DNA of 64,000 bases. Origin: Motacilla alba alba (lineage: Eukaryota; Chordata; Aves; Passeriformes; Motacillidae). The DNA lies in the NCBI RefSeq assembly GCF_015832195.1, contig NC_052030.1, positions 8,823,439 through 8,887,438 of the forward strand. The letters are read 5' to 3'. Numbering within the stretch: the first letter of the stretch is position 1; every line of letters starts with the position of its first letter. The translations under genes and the position numbers were made by a program. Below the pieces are notes generated by a model that saw nothing but the letters and a program-made list of their open reading frames with translations, was not told the origin of the DNA and did no database searches. Positions 45,401 through 56,340 of the stretch are shown here, piece by piece.

Positions 45401-47060
45401 TTCTCTCTTGCGCAGACACAGACACATCTGTGAAATGAGGCGTCTCCAGGCAGCAGCATTCCTGTCCCTCCCTGTAGGCTTATCAGTGGGGCTGGAGACC
45501 CCTGCAGGGTGCTGGGCCAGCCCAATTCCCTCCCAGCTGCACCTGCTGGGCCAGCGTAGACCCCTGGGCATGAGGGAGAGCAGCCCTTGGGGCAAGGAGG
45601 ACCTGGCTGGATCCAGGCCCCTCCTGCAACGTCAGGAACCAGAGGGACTTGTGGCTGTGGAGAGCCTGGTGCTGCCTGTGCTTGCTTGGTTTGGCACATG
45701 GTGCTGACTGTGGTATTGTCACCCCTGACTCTCAGGGCAGATTCCAGCTAGGGTTCACCCAGCTAATGCTGTCCCACGAGCCAGAGAGGTCTGGAGAGAG
45801 GGGCAGCAGAGCTGGGAGCTGGCCAGTTGCTCAGCTACTGAGGTCTGTGCATTCCTCAGTCATTTATTTTGGTCTTTTTCTGCCATTTCTTGGTTCTCTT
45901 GGGCAGAACCCCCAGTCTGAGTCTTTCTATGTCTTTGTGTTCCTCTCTCTTTACACTGAAATATCATTTTAAGAGAAAACCAGCAGTGTTCTGCTTTTGA
46001 AACTTTGTTCTTGTGCTCTGAGGTAAACATCCCTCAGGAGGTCAGACAAGCTTTTGATGGTCACCTCTTCTGCAATGACCTGCCAGCATGGGGCTTGCTG
46101 GTGGGGTTTATGGGCTCTCACAGGATCCCCAGCCCCTGCCAGTGTCCAACAGGCTCCAGAGTTGGTGTGACCTTCCTGTCTATACTTCATCCACTGCTTG
46201 TTTCTTGTCAATGAAGTGATCTCCCCATTATGTCCCTGAAGCTGAGGGGACAGGAACATTGGGAATGAGGCTGCTGAGGAGGCTCCAGCGTGTGTCCCCA
46301 AGGTGAGGGCAGTCACTTTGCTGCCTGCTCATTGCCTCTGGCTTTGTCTGGAAGGGGGGTGGGCTGGGCTCCCCCACCTTGGGCAGGAGGGCACTGCTTG
46401 GCCACAGGGGCTCTCTGAAGGTCTTGCTGAGTTCAGAGGGAACAGCCCCAGTCCCTGTTATACTGGGGAAGTGCTGGGGCAGGGAGCAGCATCCTCTGTC
46501 CTTGGCTCACATTCCTCAGCATTCTGCATGGGTCTGGTGATCAAACGTGGCCAGAAGCCTCTCCCCTCTCTTCGAGCTGCTTCCTGGAGATTGTGTTTTA
46601 GCTGAGGGCAGAAGCCTGTGCTGCTGGCTGTTCTCAGGGTACTGAAAGCATCCAGCCCAGGTTTCCAAAGCAGTTGGCTTGTCACGGGAGCTGGAGCTGG
46701 ACCTGGGTCTGTGAGAGCACTGGAAATCATTTCCGAGTGGGAGCTGCACTCTGTCATCCTTCACTTGCTCAGAGAGGAGGGAGTCAGGGTGAGCCATGGC
46801 AACTTCTTCCTCCCTGTCTCCAGCATTAATCTAAATGCCAAAACACAGACCTTTTGGAATGCACTGGCGCTGTGGAGAGCACCAGGGCTCAGAGATATCC
46901 CCAGGTAGGCTTCGCAGGCACCCAGTGCTGCCCTGCAGGTGCAGGGGAATGCTGTCAGCACGCTGCTGCTCCGTGCCCCTGCTGGGCCATACTGAGCAGC
47001 TGATGGGCTTGGCTGCCTGAGGTGAGCAGCCTGGAGAGACACTCCCAGTGCTGGACTGGA
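45401..47060. other. GC-rich sequence with no identified gene
   Basis: CTGGG/CAGG-rich unique sequence with overlapping frames on both strands. No splice-bounded coding exon is recognised. Confidence 0.45.
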
Positions 47061-47061
47061 A

Positions 47062-47245
47062 GTGGTTTATTGAAAGGAAAGGATCATATTACACTCAATT
47101 TTTGCTGAGTTTATCTTGGTTTTTATCAGATTACATGCAGGATAGCTCATCAATATTGTGATCCTGCTGACATGTAAGTGAGCCGCTGCATAATTCATGG
47201 CTGCTGCAGGGCTCCAGCACTGGGAGGCACATATTTAATTAGGCA
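47062..47245. promoter_or_regulatory. AT-rich island, candidate conserved non-coding element
   Basis: Low-GC block with TTTATTGAAAGG, ATCAGATTACATGC, TCATCAATATTG and GCATAATTCATGG. It is non-repetitive and bounded by GC-rich DNA. Confidence 0.25.
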
Positions 47246-47990
47246 CCTCACCATTCCAGTCTTCTGGAGCAGCCCCAGGATTCCACCCGTGGAGATGGAT
47301 GCGGTGGCCCTGCCTGTGCAGCTCCTGGCTGCCTTGGAGGAACCATGCTGGCACTGTCCCTGGTCCCAGCTCGGGGGCAGACACTGTGTCATGGCATCAT
47401 GGTGAGCAGCACTTTCCAACAGGCTCCTAGGGAGGGGAAATGTCCTGGCAGGGATGAGAAGTCCTCCCTCTTAGGTGCTCTTTGGAGATGGTGGTGATGA
47501 ACGAGGGGTGCAGCATATCTTTGCACTCCCATCAGCTGTAATGTTTAACCCTAAGAATCCACGTTATCCATGAAAACACCCTGTCCTTTGTCAGTCTTTT
47601 CAAGTTCAGATTCCTTCTACAGTGAACTCTGGAGCTGAATTATGTGTTTTGTGGCAAAGTCTTCCTTAACGCCTGTAAATGTCTCACTCTGGTCCCACCA
47701 AGCTCCTTCATCTTGGGCTGGAGAACCAAAGTCACTGGCTGGCTCTGCTGCCCCTCTCCAGACCACTCTGGGATCATCATGGGACCCCTGCTCAGAACCT
47801 CCCTCCCATGGCAAGCAGAATCCAGCAGGGCAAGGACCCATCCCCAGGGATCAGCAATGGACCCTCTGCAGCACTGGCCTCTTCTCTGGCTGTGTCAAGG
47901 CAGTGTGTGTATCTTCTTCCTCTCACAGTATGCTTGAAAATATATCTGGGATAGGAAGAATTCTTTTCCATTTTTGTGGTGCTTCCCTCC
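47246..47990. other. Unassigned unique sequence
   Basis: GC-rich DNA with open plus-strand frames at 47642-47995 in all three phases at once, which argues against any of them. No repeat is recognised. Confidence 0.4.
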
Positions 47991-47991
47991 A

Positions 47992-48450
47992 TTAATTTTC
48001 TGGTTGTAGTACATTACTCATGGATAATTAAGAGTGAGCTATTAATACAACAGTTAATATTCAAGTGCAGTGAAGAGGAGAGAACAATAAGTCAAGGAAT
48101 CATATACTACAAGACATTTTAGTTTAGTGATGCAATTTTTTTTTGCTGGCTTTGGCTATCAGAGCACAGTGCTGCTTCCATTTAAGTATGGTCCTGAGAA
48201 CTCCATTTATTGATAGAATACAAATAGGACATTAAATCAAGGGAAGTGAATTTGAATTGCTGGTCATATATACAATTATAAACGGGATTGGCTACTTCTA
48301 TCTAGTATCTTGTATCTTAAGTTAGGAGAATTATGTTAGGGACTGCTAAAGAGAGCTTGAAGTGTCTTAAAATTAATGAGATTTAAGTCTGTCTAGGAAT
48401 AAAAAAGAATTAATGTTAAAATGCAGCTCTTGCTTTAGGATGAAAAGATG
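47992..48450. promoter_or_regulatory. Longest AT-rich island in the window
   Basis: About 450 bp of non-repetitive AT-rich sequence contains many homeodomain cores, including CATGGATAATTAAG, CTATTAATAC, AAATTAATGAG and AGAATTAATG. There is no coding frame of note. It ends abruptly at GC-rich DNA just before the GGAT microsatellite. Confidence 0.28.
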
Positions 48451-48574
48451 GTTTTAGAGAAGTGGTGGCGCCTTGTCCAGATGGAGGAATGTGGGGAGGA
48501 TGGGCTGTGCACCAGCATCAATTAACACATCTCAGCCTTAAGCTCTCCTCCCTGCCCTGCCATCCTCACTGGGA

Positions 48575-48612
48575 GGGATGGATGGATGGGGGGATGGATG
48601 GATGGGTGGATG
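48575..48612 (+). repeat. (GGAT)n microsatellite, imperfect
   Basis: GGAT units in two blocks are split by GGGG, about 38 bp in total. It may be length-variable. Confidence 0.92.
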
Positions 48613-50020
48613 CCAGCTGCAGAGAGGAGAGGGGGACAATCGCCTGTGCCTGGCTGGAGGGTGGCTAGGATAGAGCACACCATCCTTCTCCCCTTACAGT
48701 CCTGGCTGGCTGCTCCCAGCACTGCTCTGCACCACCAGTCTGCACACCCCACAGCACGGAGTTTTGGGGGTCACTGGGAGCATTCTCCTGTTCCCCAAAG
48801 ACCAAAGGTTTGGGTGCCCTCTCTGCAGTGTGGTGCTTTCTGGGGCAGCTCCTCCCAGGGCGTTTCAGAGCAGCCTGAGCAGAGAACACCTTGCTTTGTC
48901 CTCGTGCCATGGGTCTGCCTCTGCTTTGGAGATGAGGAGGGCGGTTTGGGTCCATGACTGTGACCATCAGGAACGCACAGTGGGTGGTGGCACTGGCAGT
49001 GCACACCTGGCCAGAGGTCACCACTCGCTGGCACAGGGCTTGCCTGGGCTCCCAGCTGTAGCAGGGGCACGAGGGGTGGGCACAGAGGAGGCGAGACCCC
49101 CCAGTGCCATGCTGGGTGCCCCAGGAGGGCTGCACAGTTCGTGGCACACGTGTGCTGACTGTGAGGAGCAGTGTCCTGGTGGGGAGCTCCTCCATTTCCA
49201 AAGGCTGAGCAGAGTGTGAGTGTGTGTGCACGGGGAGGGCTGTGGGTGCAGGAGCCTGTGGCCGAGAGCAGGGATCTGGGGGAGGGGGAGGCTTCAGCAA
49301 ACAGCTCCTTACCAAAACAGCCCTGACCTTTGCAGGGCTGGAGCTGTCTGATGCAACAGGCTGAACCTTTCCAGGCTTCAGCTCCAACTTGAAATGCTTC
49401 AGAGCAAAATTGATGGCTGCAGCACTGGCCCCAGAGCTCACCTCCAGTGCTTGCCCAGCTGCTGCTGGGCACGGGGAGAGGGTGCTAACAGCCCAGTGTG
49501 GGGCCGCAGTCTGTTCTCATGTGTAGCCCCATCAGTGCTGGCTGATGCCAGTGAGGGCTGGGCGCTGTGGCATGGGCAGCTGAGCTTCCCTGAGCCCTTT
49601 GGGGCACGGAGGAAGAGCTGGGGGCACAGGAAGGGGCTGTGCTGTGCACTCTGGAGTACCAGCCTGGTTTGGAAGGGTGGGTGGAGGTATTAATTTTGAC
49701 CAGAGGGAAGAGTCAGTGCGTTCCTGATGGGGACTCATACCCAGTCCCTTGAAGCCAAGTGGGAGGTCATTTGCAGCACCTCTGGTGTTCAGGCAGGAGC
49801 TGCTGTGCCCTGGGGGATCAGTGCTGAGAGGGCTCCTTGCTGCCTGGCTCTCTGGCAAACCAGTGTTAGTTACAGAGAAGCTGTTGTTTCTGTGTCCTGT
49901 GGTGAATAAAATTCAACAACTCTTTATTTCTGAATGACAGCCCAGGGACTGCACTTCTGCTCTGGCTCGGTGTGAAGTGGCTTCATCCCAGCACAGCTCC
50001 TCTGGGGCCTGAAGCCCTCG
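48613..50020. other. GC-rich sequence with no identified gene
   Basis: A 258-codon minus-strand frame (48665-49441) is one of the longest in the window, but its peptide is Pro/Ser/Cys-rich without family features, and a different minus-strand frame is open over the same span. I treat both as stop-poor non-coding DNA. A GAATAAAATTC at about 49904-49914 has no gene upstream. Confidence 0.4.
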
Positions 50021-50200
50021 ATTCATTAGTTGTCAGGCTTGTAGGTGGATTCTGCATTAGGCCTTTAATTTAGTGTATTGCCATGGGCTACTGACCACAT
50101 GACACTGCTCAAATGTGAGCAAATCTAACGAGGATCCAGGACTGCTCTTTAATTTGGTGAGAATAACAGAGCGAGCATGGGCCCGGAGAGTGTTAATCAT
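50020..50200. promoter_or_regulatory. AT-richer island, candidate conserved non-coding element
   Basis: Contains TTCATTAGTTG, GCATTAGGCC, TTTAATTTAGTG, GTGAGCAAATC and CTTTAATTTGG. The two CTTTAATTT-type repeats lie about 85 bp apart. It is non-repetitive and non-coding. Confidence 0.25.
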
Positions 50201-51480
50201 GAAGGAAAACTGGCTGAAACCAGGTCAGCTGGTGCTGGTTCTCAGTGCAGCATGATGGAGAGGGAGCACGGGGGGTGGAGGACTGGCAGTCCCACACCTC
50301 CAGTGACAGGAAGCACCACAGCCACAGCAGCCTTCACTGCTGCCTTTTTCCTCCCTGGAGCTGAGCACTGTGGCCCATTTGGTGGCCAGGGTCTGAGGGG
50401 CTGCACTCAGGTCCCCAGCCCAGGGAGGTGCTCCAGGGTCTGGCAGTCCCCTCATGCTCTTAGTGCTGTGGGAAGGGGCAGGTGCTGCTCCCTGGCTGTG
50501 ACAATCCGGGGGTGCCGGGTGTCCTTGGGGGAGCTGATGGCAAAGGCCAGTCCCAGCTGCCACCTGCCTGTCCCTGGCTCCTGCTCTGAGTCATGTGGCA
50601 CAAAGGCCCTGCAGTCACCAGCCCCTCACGGGAGCAGCAGCGTGTCCCCATACTTAGATTTGTTCTGTGCAATAAACAAATCCACGCCGCTCTCCTGCTG
50701 GCTATTCCTGCCTGGGGCTGGCTCCCCTCAGCACGTATCACGTGGATTTACTGTGTTATCCTGGAGTGCTGCCTGAACTTGGCTGGTTTCTTTAAACCAT
50801 CCTTTTTGGAGGGGTGGGTGTTGAGAGAGGGGCACAGGAACCCTCTGCGGTAATTCCTGTTGACTGCAGTGACCAGCGAGGCAGAACTGATCAACTGCAG
50901 GCTTCCCTGCTGCTGAGCTCTGCCAGCAAAGTGCTTACATCTGCTTTTACACTAATGGGAACTTTATGGACTGGTGTGTCCCCCCCAGCAGCAAATTCCA
51001 GCAAGGTCAGAATTGAGAAAGTTGCCACTTGACACCGTCCGTGAAGGCCTGAGCCAGCCGGAGGAGGCCAGGTTGCACAGAGGACTTTCTGGGGCAGCAG
51101 ATCTAATGCTGTCACCTGCAACTGATAGCCTGGAGGGCCCCCAAACGCCACTGCTGCCATCCCACTCCCCAGTGGCACAGCTCCCCTGTGCTGGGCCACG
51201 CTGCTGCAGGAGCTGCGTGGATGGGTGCCAGGTCAAGCAGGGCACTGAGCCGCTCAGCACGCACTGTGGCTGTCCTAGCAGAGTGCGCTGCTCTCTGTGC
51301 ACACCCAGAAGGTGATGATGTGGCAGTGCTGCTCCTGCTGCACGGTCTGGGAGCGTGGCTGTGCTGCCACTGGCAGGGGGGTGCCACGTGAACAGGGTGG
51401 CTTCAGGCAGCAGTGGCCTGGAACAGGCCGTGCACAGGGAGCTCAGGTGCTGTGTGCTGAGTGCCCCAGGTACTGAAACC
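50201..51480. other. GC-rich sequence with no identified gene
   Basis: Unique CTG/CAGC-rich DNA with multiple overlapping open frames on both strands and no splice-supported exon. Confidence 0.45.
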
Positions 51481-51484
51481 ATGA

Positions 51485-51640
51485 CATGGTTGCTTTGAGG
51501 CCCTGTATTTTCCTGAATTTAATGAATGACCATTACATACTAATGGCTATTAAAGTGATTAATATTTAGTTTGTGTGGAGGAGAGTTTGCAGAAACATAA
51601 CTTGCTTCTGTGCAGGTTACTGTTCATTTTTCAGGACATA
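51485..51640. promoter_or_regulatory. Candidate enhancer with an inverted homeodomain pair and a HOX/PBX-like site
   Basis: CCATTA (51530-51535) and TAATGG (51541-51546) are perfect reverse complements separated by CATAC. This forms two facing TAATGG homeodomain sites. TGATTAAT (51556-51563), a HOX/PBX-type octamer, follows ten bases later. The surrounding 150 bp are AT-rich and non-repetitive. This is one of the tightest motif clusters in the window. Confidence 0.35.
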
Positions 51641-51749
51641 CAATCAGCCTGGACAAGGCCTGCTGAACTGAGGCTGCTTTGGCAGCCTGAGTGTGAAGGA
51701 TTATGGAAGATCTCCTGTTAACTGTCTCTTTTTTAATCTAACATTGCAG

Positions 51750-51792
51750 GGCCCTAATTGCTTTGACTTTGAGAAAGGAGAGGATGGTTTCT
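51750..51792 (+). other. 43-nt exon-like segment with strong splice sites (weak)
   Basis: A good acceptor (T-rich tract, branch-like CTAAC, ATTGCAG) precedes 51750, and a strong donor (TTTCT then GTAAGG) follows 51792. One open frame reads GPNCFDFEKGEDGFC. Both sites are well formed, but no companion exon was found and the segment may be a cryptic exon in non-coding DNA. Confidence 0.18.
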
Positions 51793-52485
51793 GTAAGGGC
51801 ATCCTGTGGTGCTGTGTGGCCGCTGGCCCCAGACAGGGCACTTGGGGTTGGCTCCCATCCTCCCTGGTGCTGGTGTGTTTGTGCTGTATGTCACATATTG
51901 CTCTCCTGGGATGTTGTGTGATGCAGGTGAGGATGGAGCCACCTTCTCATTGCCCCTCTCCTGAACAGGGACCAGCCAGCAATGAAGGGGCTTCTGCAGA
52001 CTGCCCTGAGGGGCACCTGTGGGTGTTCACCCTGTGCCAGCTTCTGCAGGTAGTCAGTGAGGCAGGAGCCCTCCTCTTGAGCTCTTCTCCTTCCTTCACC
52101 TTGCACAAAGCTGTCTGGCTTCAGCTCTTTGAAACAATGCCTCTACCACCCTCTGGGTGTCCCGTGGCACAGGGATGGCTGGGATGAGTGATGGTGAGGA
52201 CCCTTGGGGCGTTGCTGTGGTTCCCAACCCTTGTCCTGTCCCAGGCACAGCTCTGGTACACAGACTGCCATGCTTGGGACCCCTGGCCACAGCAGGGGAT
52301 GGGCAGCTCCTGCAGTTCCTCATCCCTGGAGCTGTGACCACCAGGTCTCAGCTGCTTGGAGCAGGTTCAGGTCCCCCTGACTGATGCTGGGAGATGGATG
52401 CTGCTGGGGATGCCCGGAGAGGCCGAGGGCTGCTGTGCCAGCCCAGCTCCCCGGCTCCTGCCACTGCAGTTTGCAGTGGTTTGTT
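51793..52485. other. GC-rich sequence with no identified gene
   Basis: Unique sequence with open frames on both strands and no recognised exon or repeat. Confidence 0.4.
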
Positions 52486-52489
52486 AAGT

Positions 52490-52800
52490 GAAAGGCGATT
52501 TCAGAGCAGGCAGCAGTGAATAAATTCTGTTTTTCTCAAGCATTTAGTGTTGCTTTCAGTTTGCTTTGATGATGTCTTCTCACAACTAGTGTAAACAGAC
52601 TGCGCAACGGGGAGCACTCACATGTGTACAAGAAGCTGCACATGAAAGACAGAGGCATCTTGAAAGCCATAATAACGCTCTGAGTGCCAGTTAAAGGATT
52701 TGTCACTAAGAGCACTTTGCAGATAGAAAGAACTTATTAACTAGTGTGACTAACAGCTTGCAAGGTTTAATTGATGTGTGTTTGTTGTCCTTTTATATCT
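52490..52800. promoter_or_regulatory. AT-rich island, candidate conserved non-coding element
   Basis: About 300 bp of non-repetitive sequence has GTGAATAAATTC, CTTATTAACTAG and TTAATTGA (52767-52774), with TGTTTG forkhead-like cores. The flanks on both sides are GC-rich. Confidence 0.28.
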
Positions 52801-53025
52801 CTCCCCCTTGTCTTCCTCTTGGCACTGATTCCAGCAGTTGCTGGTGCAAGAGCAGCAACCTCAAAGCAGCCTGAATAGGTACCAGAAATAAAAGGGAGGC
52901 CAAGCCCTGCCCTGAGTGCCCCTGGATCTGGGGCTGCAGCGGCTGTGGGAGCTCGGCCCCAACATCTGGATTTCCCCTAGAAACTGGGGCTGGGCCTATT
53001 TTCTTGCTCAGGGTTCTGTTATTCC
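52801..53025. other. Unassigned unique sequence
   Basis: A short GC-richer spacer between two candidate islands, with nothing recognised. Confidence 0.4.
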
Positions 53026-53029
53026 TCCC

Positions 53030-53285
53030 TAAGTGACGCAGAGTTTTTGAAGATAAAGCTTTTCAATGCATGAATAGGATGGATAATGAATGTTTCTGCC
53101 AGACAGACTGCTCGTTGCAAGATTGATTGACTATTAAGGTCATAACGCAGCAGCCACCCACACGAAGCAAACAGGCTAATGTTAGACTCCAGGTTAAGCC
53201 CAGAGTTGGTCAGCTGTCCACGGGCACAGTGGGGGCTTCCAGTCATCTGTCAACAAGTGATTGATTGATGTGGACACCTTCCAAT
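53030..53285. promoter_or_regulatory. Candidate enhancer with HOX/PBX and MEIS-like motifs
   Basis: GATTGATTGA (53121-53130) and TGATTGATTGAT (53258-53269) each contain the PBX/HOX composite TGATTGAT or close variants. CTGTCAA, a MEIS/TGIF-type core, starts at 53248, just before the second. GGATAATGAATG and CTAATG cores lie in the same block. HOX, PBX and MEIS sites within one short element are a recognised developmental enhancer signature. Confidence 0.35.
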
Positions 53286-54523
53286 CTTATTCTGATGATT
53301 CTCAGCAGCTTGCCTGCCTGGTGGCCATTTTTCAGGAGTTGGCAGCGCTCAGACCTCCAGGACTCCAAGCGATGACTGCGTGGGGGTTAACCCTTTCCTT
53401 TGATCCCAAATGCCTTTGTTGTGCACGGGGGAAGGACTGTGTTTGTGAGCCCCAGTTACGAAACACACCGTGACACTCCCTGATTGAGAGCAATGCTTTG
53501 ACTTTCAGACTTTTCTGAGTTGGTCTGAGTGAAGCTGCAAGTGGGGATGTGCAGAGAATCATCTGGAGCAGGGCAGGTACAGCGCTGTACTTCATGGGCA
53601 TTTTGATGTGCACTGGGTAAACTGTGTGCATCAAAGGTCCAGCAGCAGCATGGCAAATCCAGGTAGGAGTGGTTTTCTTATGCAGAAGGAAAAAAAAAAA
53701 GGATTGGCTTATTTTAATATAGACTTCTTCTGGTGTGAGAGACAATTAGTTGAGAGAGCTCTTCTGGTTTTAAGGATTTCTCCTAGTTCAGGGCTTTGAA
53801 TTCACCCAAAGTTTGTTGCCTGGATGATGACTTTATGTGTGCATGAAGAGGACTTAAATATATCTCCCTGTATTATTTTATGTACATGTTATACTTGGTG
53901 TGTGCCCACGCACGTGCTAGTGGGAAATGGAAGTTATGCATGCCATGTAGTGCACGTTTGCCATCCGTAAACAGCTTCAAGGGTCCTTTGGCTGCAGCGT
54001 GTGACCTTGTATGTTTCCTTGTCTGTTTTTCAGCAGGTTTAGTTTAACTGTTTTGGAGGACCCTGACGCCTGACTTCACCTTTCCATGCACTTTCCATCT
54101 ATGGTTTTAGCATTCCTAACGTACCCTAAAAGCCTGCTGTGGGGAAACGTCAAGAGCCTCTTCTCCACGAGCTGGACCTTTACGTAACTCAAGTGCATTG
54201 TTGAGTTTTGATGGTGTGATCCAAGCACTGTAATGTGGCAGAGCAGGCACAGAGCTATTAAAGGAAGCAGGAGAGCTGTGCTCAGCTGCTCTGAGTGCTG
54301 CTGTGTTGTTGTGCACACCCTTCCCCAGCCCCAGCAATGGGCTGCAGGCTGATATTTTTCCCATGGAAGACGGTGCCTCAGGCCCTGATCCAGGACCACG
54401 TAACGCCAGCCTCTCTCCTGGCTGAGCAGGGATAGGGTCTGAGCCAGGAGGAGCTGCTGGGAGCTGGGCTTCCATGGCTGTGGCTGAGTTCTGCTAATCC
54501 TCTCTTCTCTCCATGCCTTGCAG
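53286..54523. other. Unassigned sequence with an AT-rich patch
   Basis: No exon is supported before 54524. An AT-richer patch at 53860-54060 contains ATTATTTTATGTACATG and paired ACGTG-type cores (CACGCACGTGC) and may be another regulatory island. An A-rich run lies at about 53689-53700. Confidence 0.4.
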
Positions 54524-54690
54524 ATGGTGATTCCCACTCCAACGGTGCCCCCATGCAACACCACGCTGGCCTTGCTGCTGACTGTCTCCTGGATGCCAAG
54601 AACCATCTCCCACTGCCAGGCTGGGCATTGTCCCGTTCAGAGCTGCTGCCCTGGGTGGGCTCCGTGGCAGCAGCGCTGACCTGCACCTAA
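54524..54690 (+). CDS. Candidate terminal coding exon of unknown gene (weak)
   Basis: The acceptor is strong: branch-like CTAAT, an almost pure CT tract, then CTTGCAG at 54517-54523. The frame entering with two bases of a split codon reads about 55 residues to a TAA at 54688-54690, with G/C favoured at third positions. The peptide (GDSHSNGAPMQHHAG onward, ending AALTCT) is compositionally ordinary and I do not recognise it. A donor-like GG then GTAATG follows at 54697, so the segment could also be an internal non-coding exon. No upstream exon in matching phase was identified. It could be the last exon of a gene whose body lies upstream, or a cryptic exon. Confidence 0.2.
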
Positions 54691-54696
54691 GGAAGG

Positions 54697-56050
54697 GTAA
54701 TGCCCAGTGCCCAGGACATTTGGTACAAGGTGAACCCATGGGCAGGCTCACCATGGCAATGCTGGTGGAGAGGCTTCTCCCAGGCCAGCATCAGCCCCTT
54801 GGCCAGAGATAGCAGGGCTGTGCTGGAGGGGAATGAATGACCTGTGCTCCTGTAAACTGAAACAGGAGACTGAAATGCCATGTGCCCGCTGCAGAATTTT
54901 TCCAGGGCACAGCAGAGCCATGTGTAGTGCTTCAGCCCTCTTGTTCAGGGCACTGAGGGCTGTTGGTCTGAGTGCATGAGAGATCAAGAATTTGTCTCTG
55001 GGGCGTTTTGTAGCAGCACCATGGCCTCCTCCTCTCTTCCTTGCATACCCCATGCTCATACTTGTGTGCTCAGTTCTGCTTGGTGGGGAAAAAGAACCTC
55101 TGCGTGCCAGGGAAAGGTCTTTGATAGTGGAAGAGGAGCCCATGAAAAACAAGCAGTCAGTTCTGTCCATGGAGTAGTATCACAAATTGCTTTTCTCCCC
55201 TCAAGCATCCTTTCCCCCTAGGCCCTGGCCAAATTGCAATACCACTGGTTGCAGCATAAGTTCTGGGCATTTTCAGTAAAGCTCCCTGCCATCATTGTTC
55301 TTAACATGTGTGGGCAGATGCAAAGTGCTCTGGGACTGCCATGAAATGCAGTGGAAGTGTAGAGGTCGATGAACGTGCTCCTATTTCAGCTTTTGCCAAG
55401 CAGAAAGAGGTTTTTTTGGGTGTGGTGATGCCATGGAGCAGTGGCAGGGTTGGGAGAGCCCAGCCTAGGTCATTCATCCCTAGCAGCCTGTGTCCTCTGG
55501 ATGTTGAGTATCAGCCAAGAAGGGATGCTGCTGAGTGCTTTTCTGCAGAGTGCAGGTGGTAAAGAGTTGAAAGGCACCAGCTCTGCTTGCTGACAGCTCC
55601 TGCTCAACAGGGTGTTTGGGATTTCTGTGGAGCAGCCCCAGACAGACACAGAGCACTGCTGGTGGTTCATGGAGAAAACCTTCCCTGTGCTTGGGGAGGG
55701 GCACCAGGACGTCTCCTGCAGCTCGTTATGTAGAAGGGAGAGACCTGTAGTTGTTTCTCCTTGACTGATCTCTGATTTGGCAGTGATCATTAAAATGGTT
55801 TTGTGTATTGGAGAGTCACACTGAGCGGGGTGTATTTGACTTGAGCCTCCCTCCAGGCTCCCTGCCGCCCACAGTGTGCAGCCCCCCGGGCAGAGCCTGA
55901 GCAAGGGCCAAAGAGCCTGGGAGTGGAAGTGGCAGCTCTGCCAATGGACAAGGGCTGAGAGCGAGCAGCTTGGCTGTGCTGCCTGCTCCGCCAGCGGCCT
56001 CCGTGTCCCTGTGGTGTGAGCCCAGCCAGCGTGGCCTCGGGGCTCCTCCT
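54697..56050. other. Unassigned unique sequence
   Basis: Mixed GC-rich DNA with no supported exon. Minus-strand frames at 54748-55170 and 55470-56144 are long but have no family features. Confidence 0.4.
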
Positions 56051-56059
56051 GAGGCAGCG

Positions 56060-56198
56060 CTGGTATAATAACACTGATGAAAAGCTGATTAATCCTTGTG
56101 AACGAGCCGCAATAGCTTCCCTCTAGAACTGAAGAGATTACCACTGATTTGTCATTCTGATTGTTTCAAAGAGACGTGCAATTAGTTGCTCTAATTTA
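56060..56198. promoter_or_regulatory. Homeodomain-rich element upstream of a CpG patch
   Basis: Contains GCTGATTAATCC (bicoid/OTX-type TAATCC), GAGATTACC, CTGATTGT, GCAATTAG and CTCTAATTTAG in about 140 bp. It lies directly upstream of the CpG-rich, promoter-like segment at 56199-56340. Confidence 0.3.
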
Positions 56199-56340
56199 GC
56201 TCCGCTGGCGGAGCGGCGTGACAAGGGCGCCGCAATCAGTGGGGCTGCGATGGCAGCCACTGGTGGTGCAGCTGTGCCGACACCATTTCACGGGCACAGG
56301 GCGGCCGCCAAAATGGTGGAGCATCACGTGCTCCTGTTGT
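56199..56340 (+). promoter_or_regulatory. CpG-rich promoter-like segment
   Basis: CpG is much denser here than in the flanks. The segment starts with a near-contiguous palindrome: GCTCCGC (56199-56205), TG, then GCGGAGC (56208-56214). It contains two YY1-like sites around GATGGCAGCC (about 56249) and GCCGCCAAAATGGTGG (about 56304-56319). An E-box CACGTG (56325-56330) sits inside an inverted GGAGCA/TGCTCC pair. YY1 sites around an ATG at a CpG-rich 5' end are known at mammalian and avian housekeeping promoters. No TATA box is placed convincingly. Confidence 0.3.

Noticed and set aside
48575..48612. GGAT tract as a possible array or regulatory repeat
   Set aside because: It is a short imperfect microsatellite without spacers or conserved leader. 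It is not a CRISPR-like array.
48665..49441. 258-codon minus-strand open frame
   Set aside because: It is Pro/Ser/Cys-rich without family features. A second minus-strand frame (48771-49472) is equally open, which argues that neither is selected.
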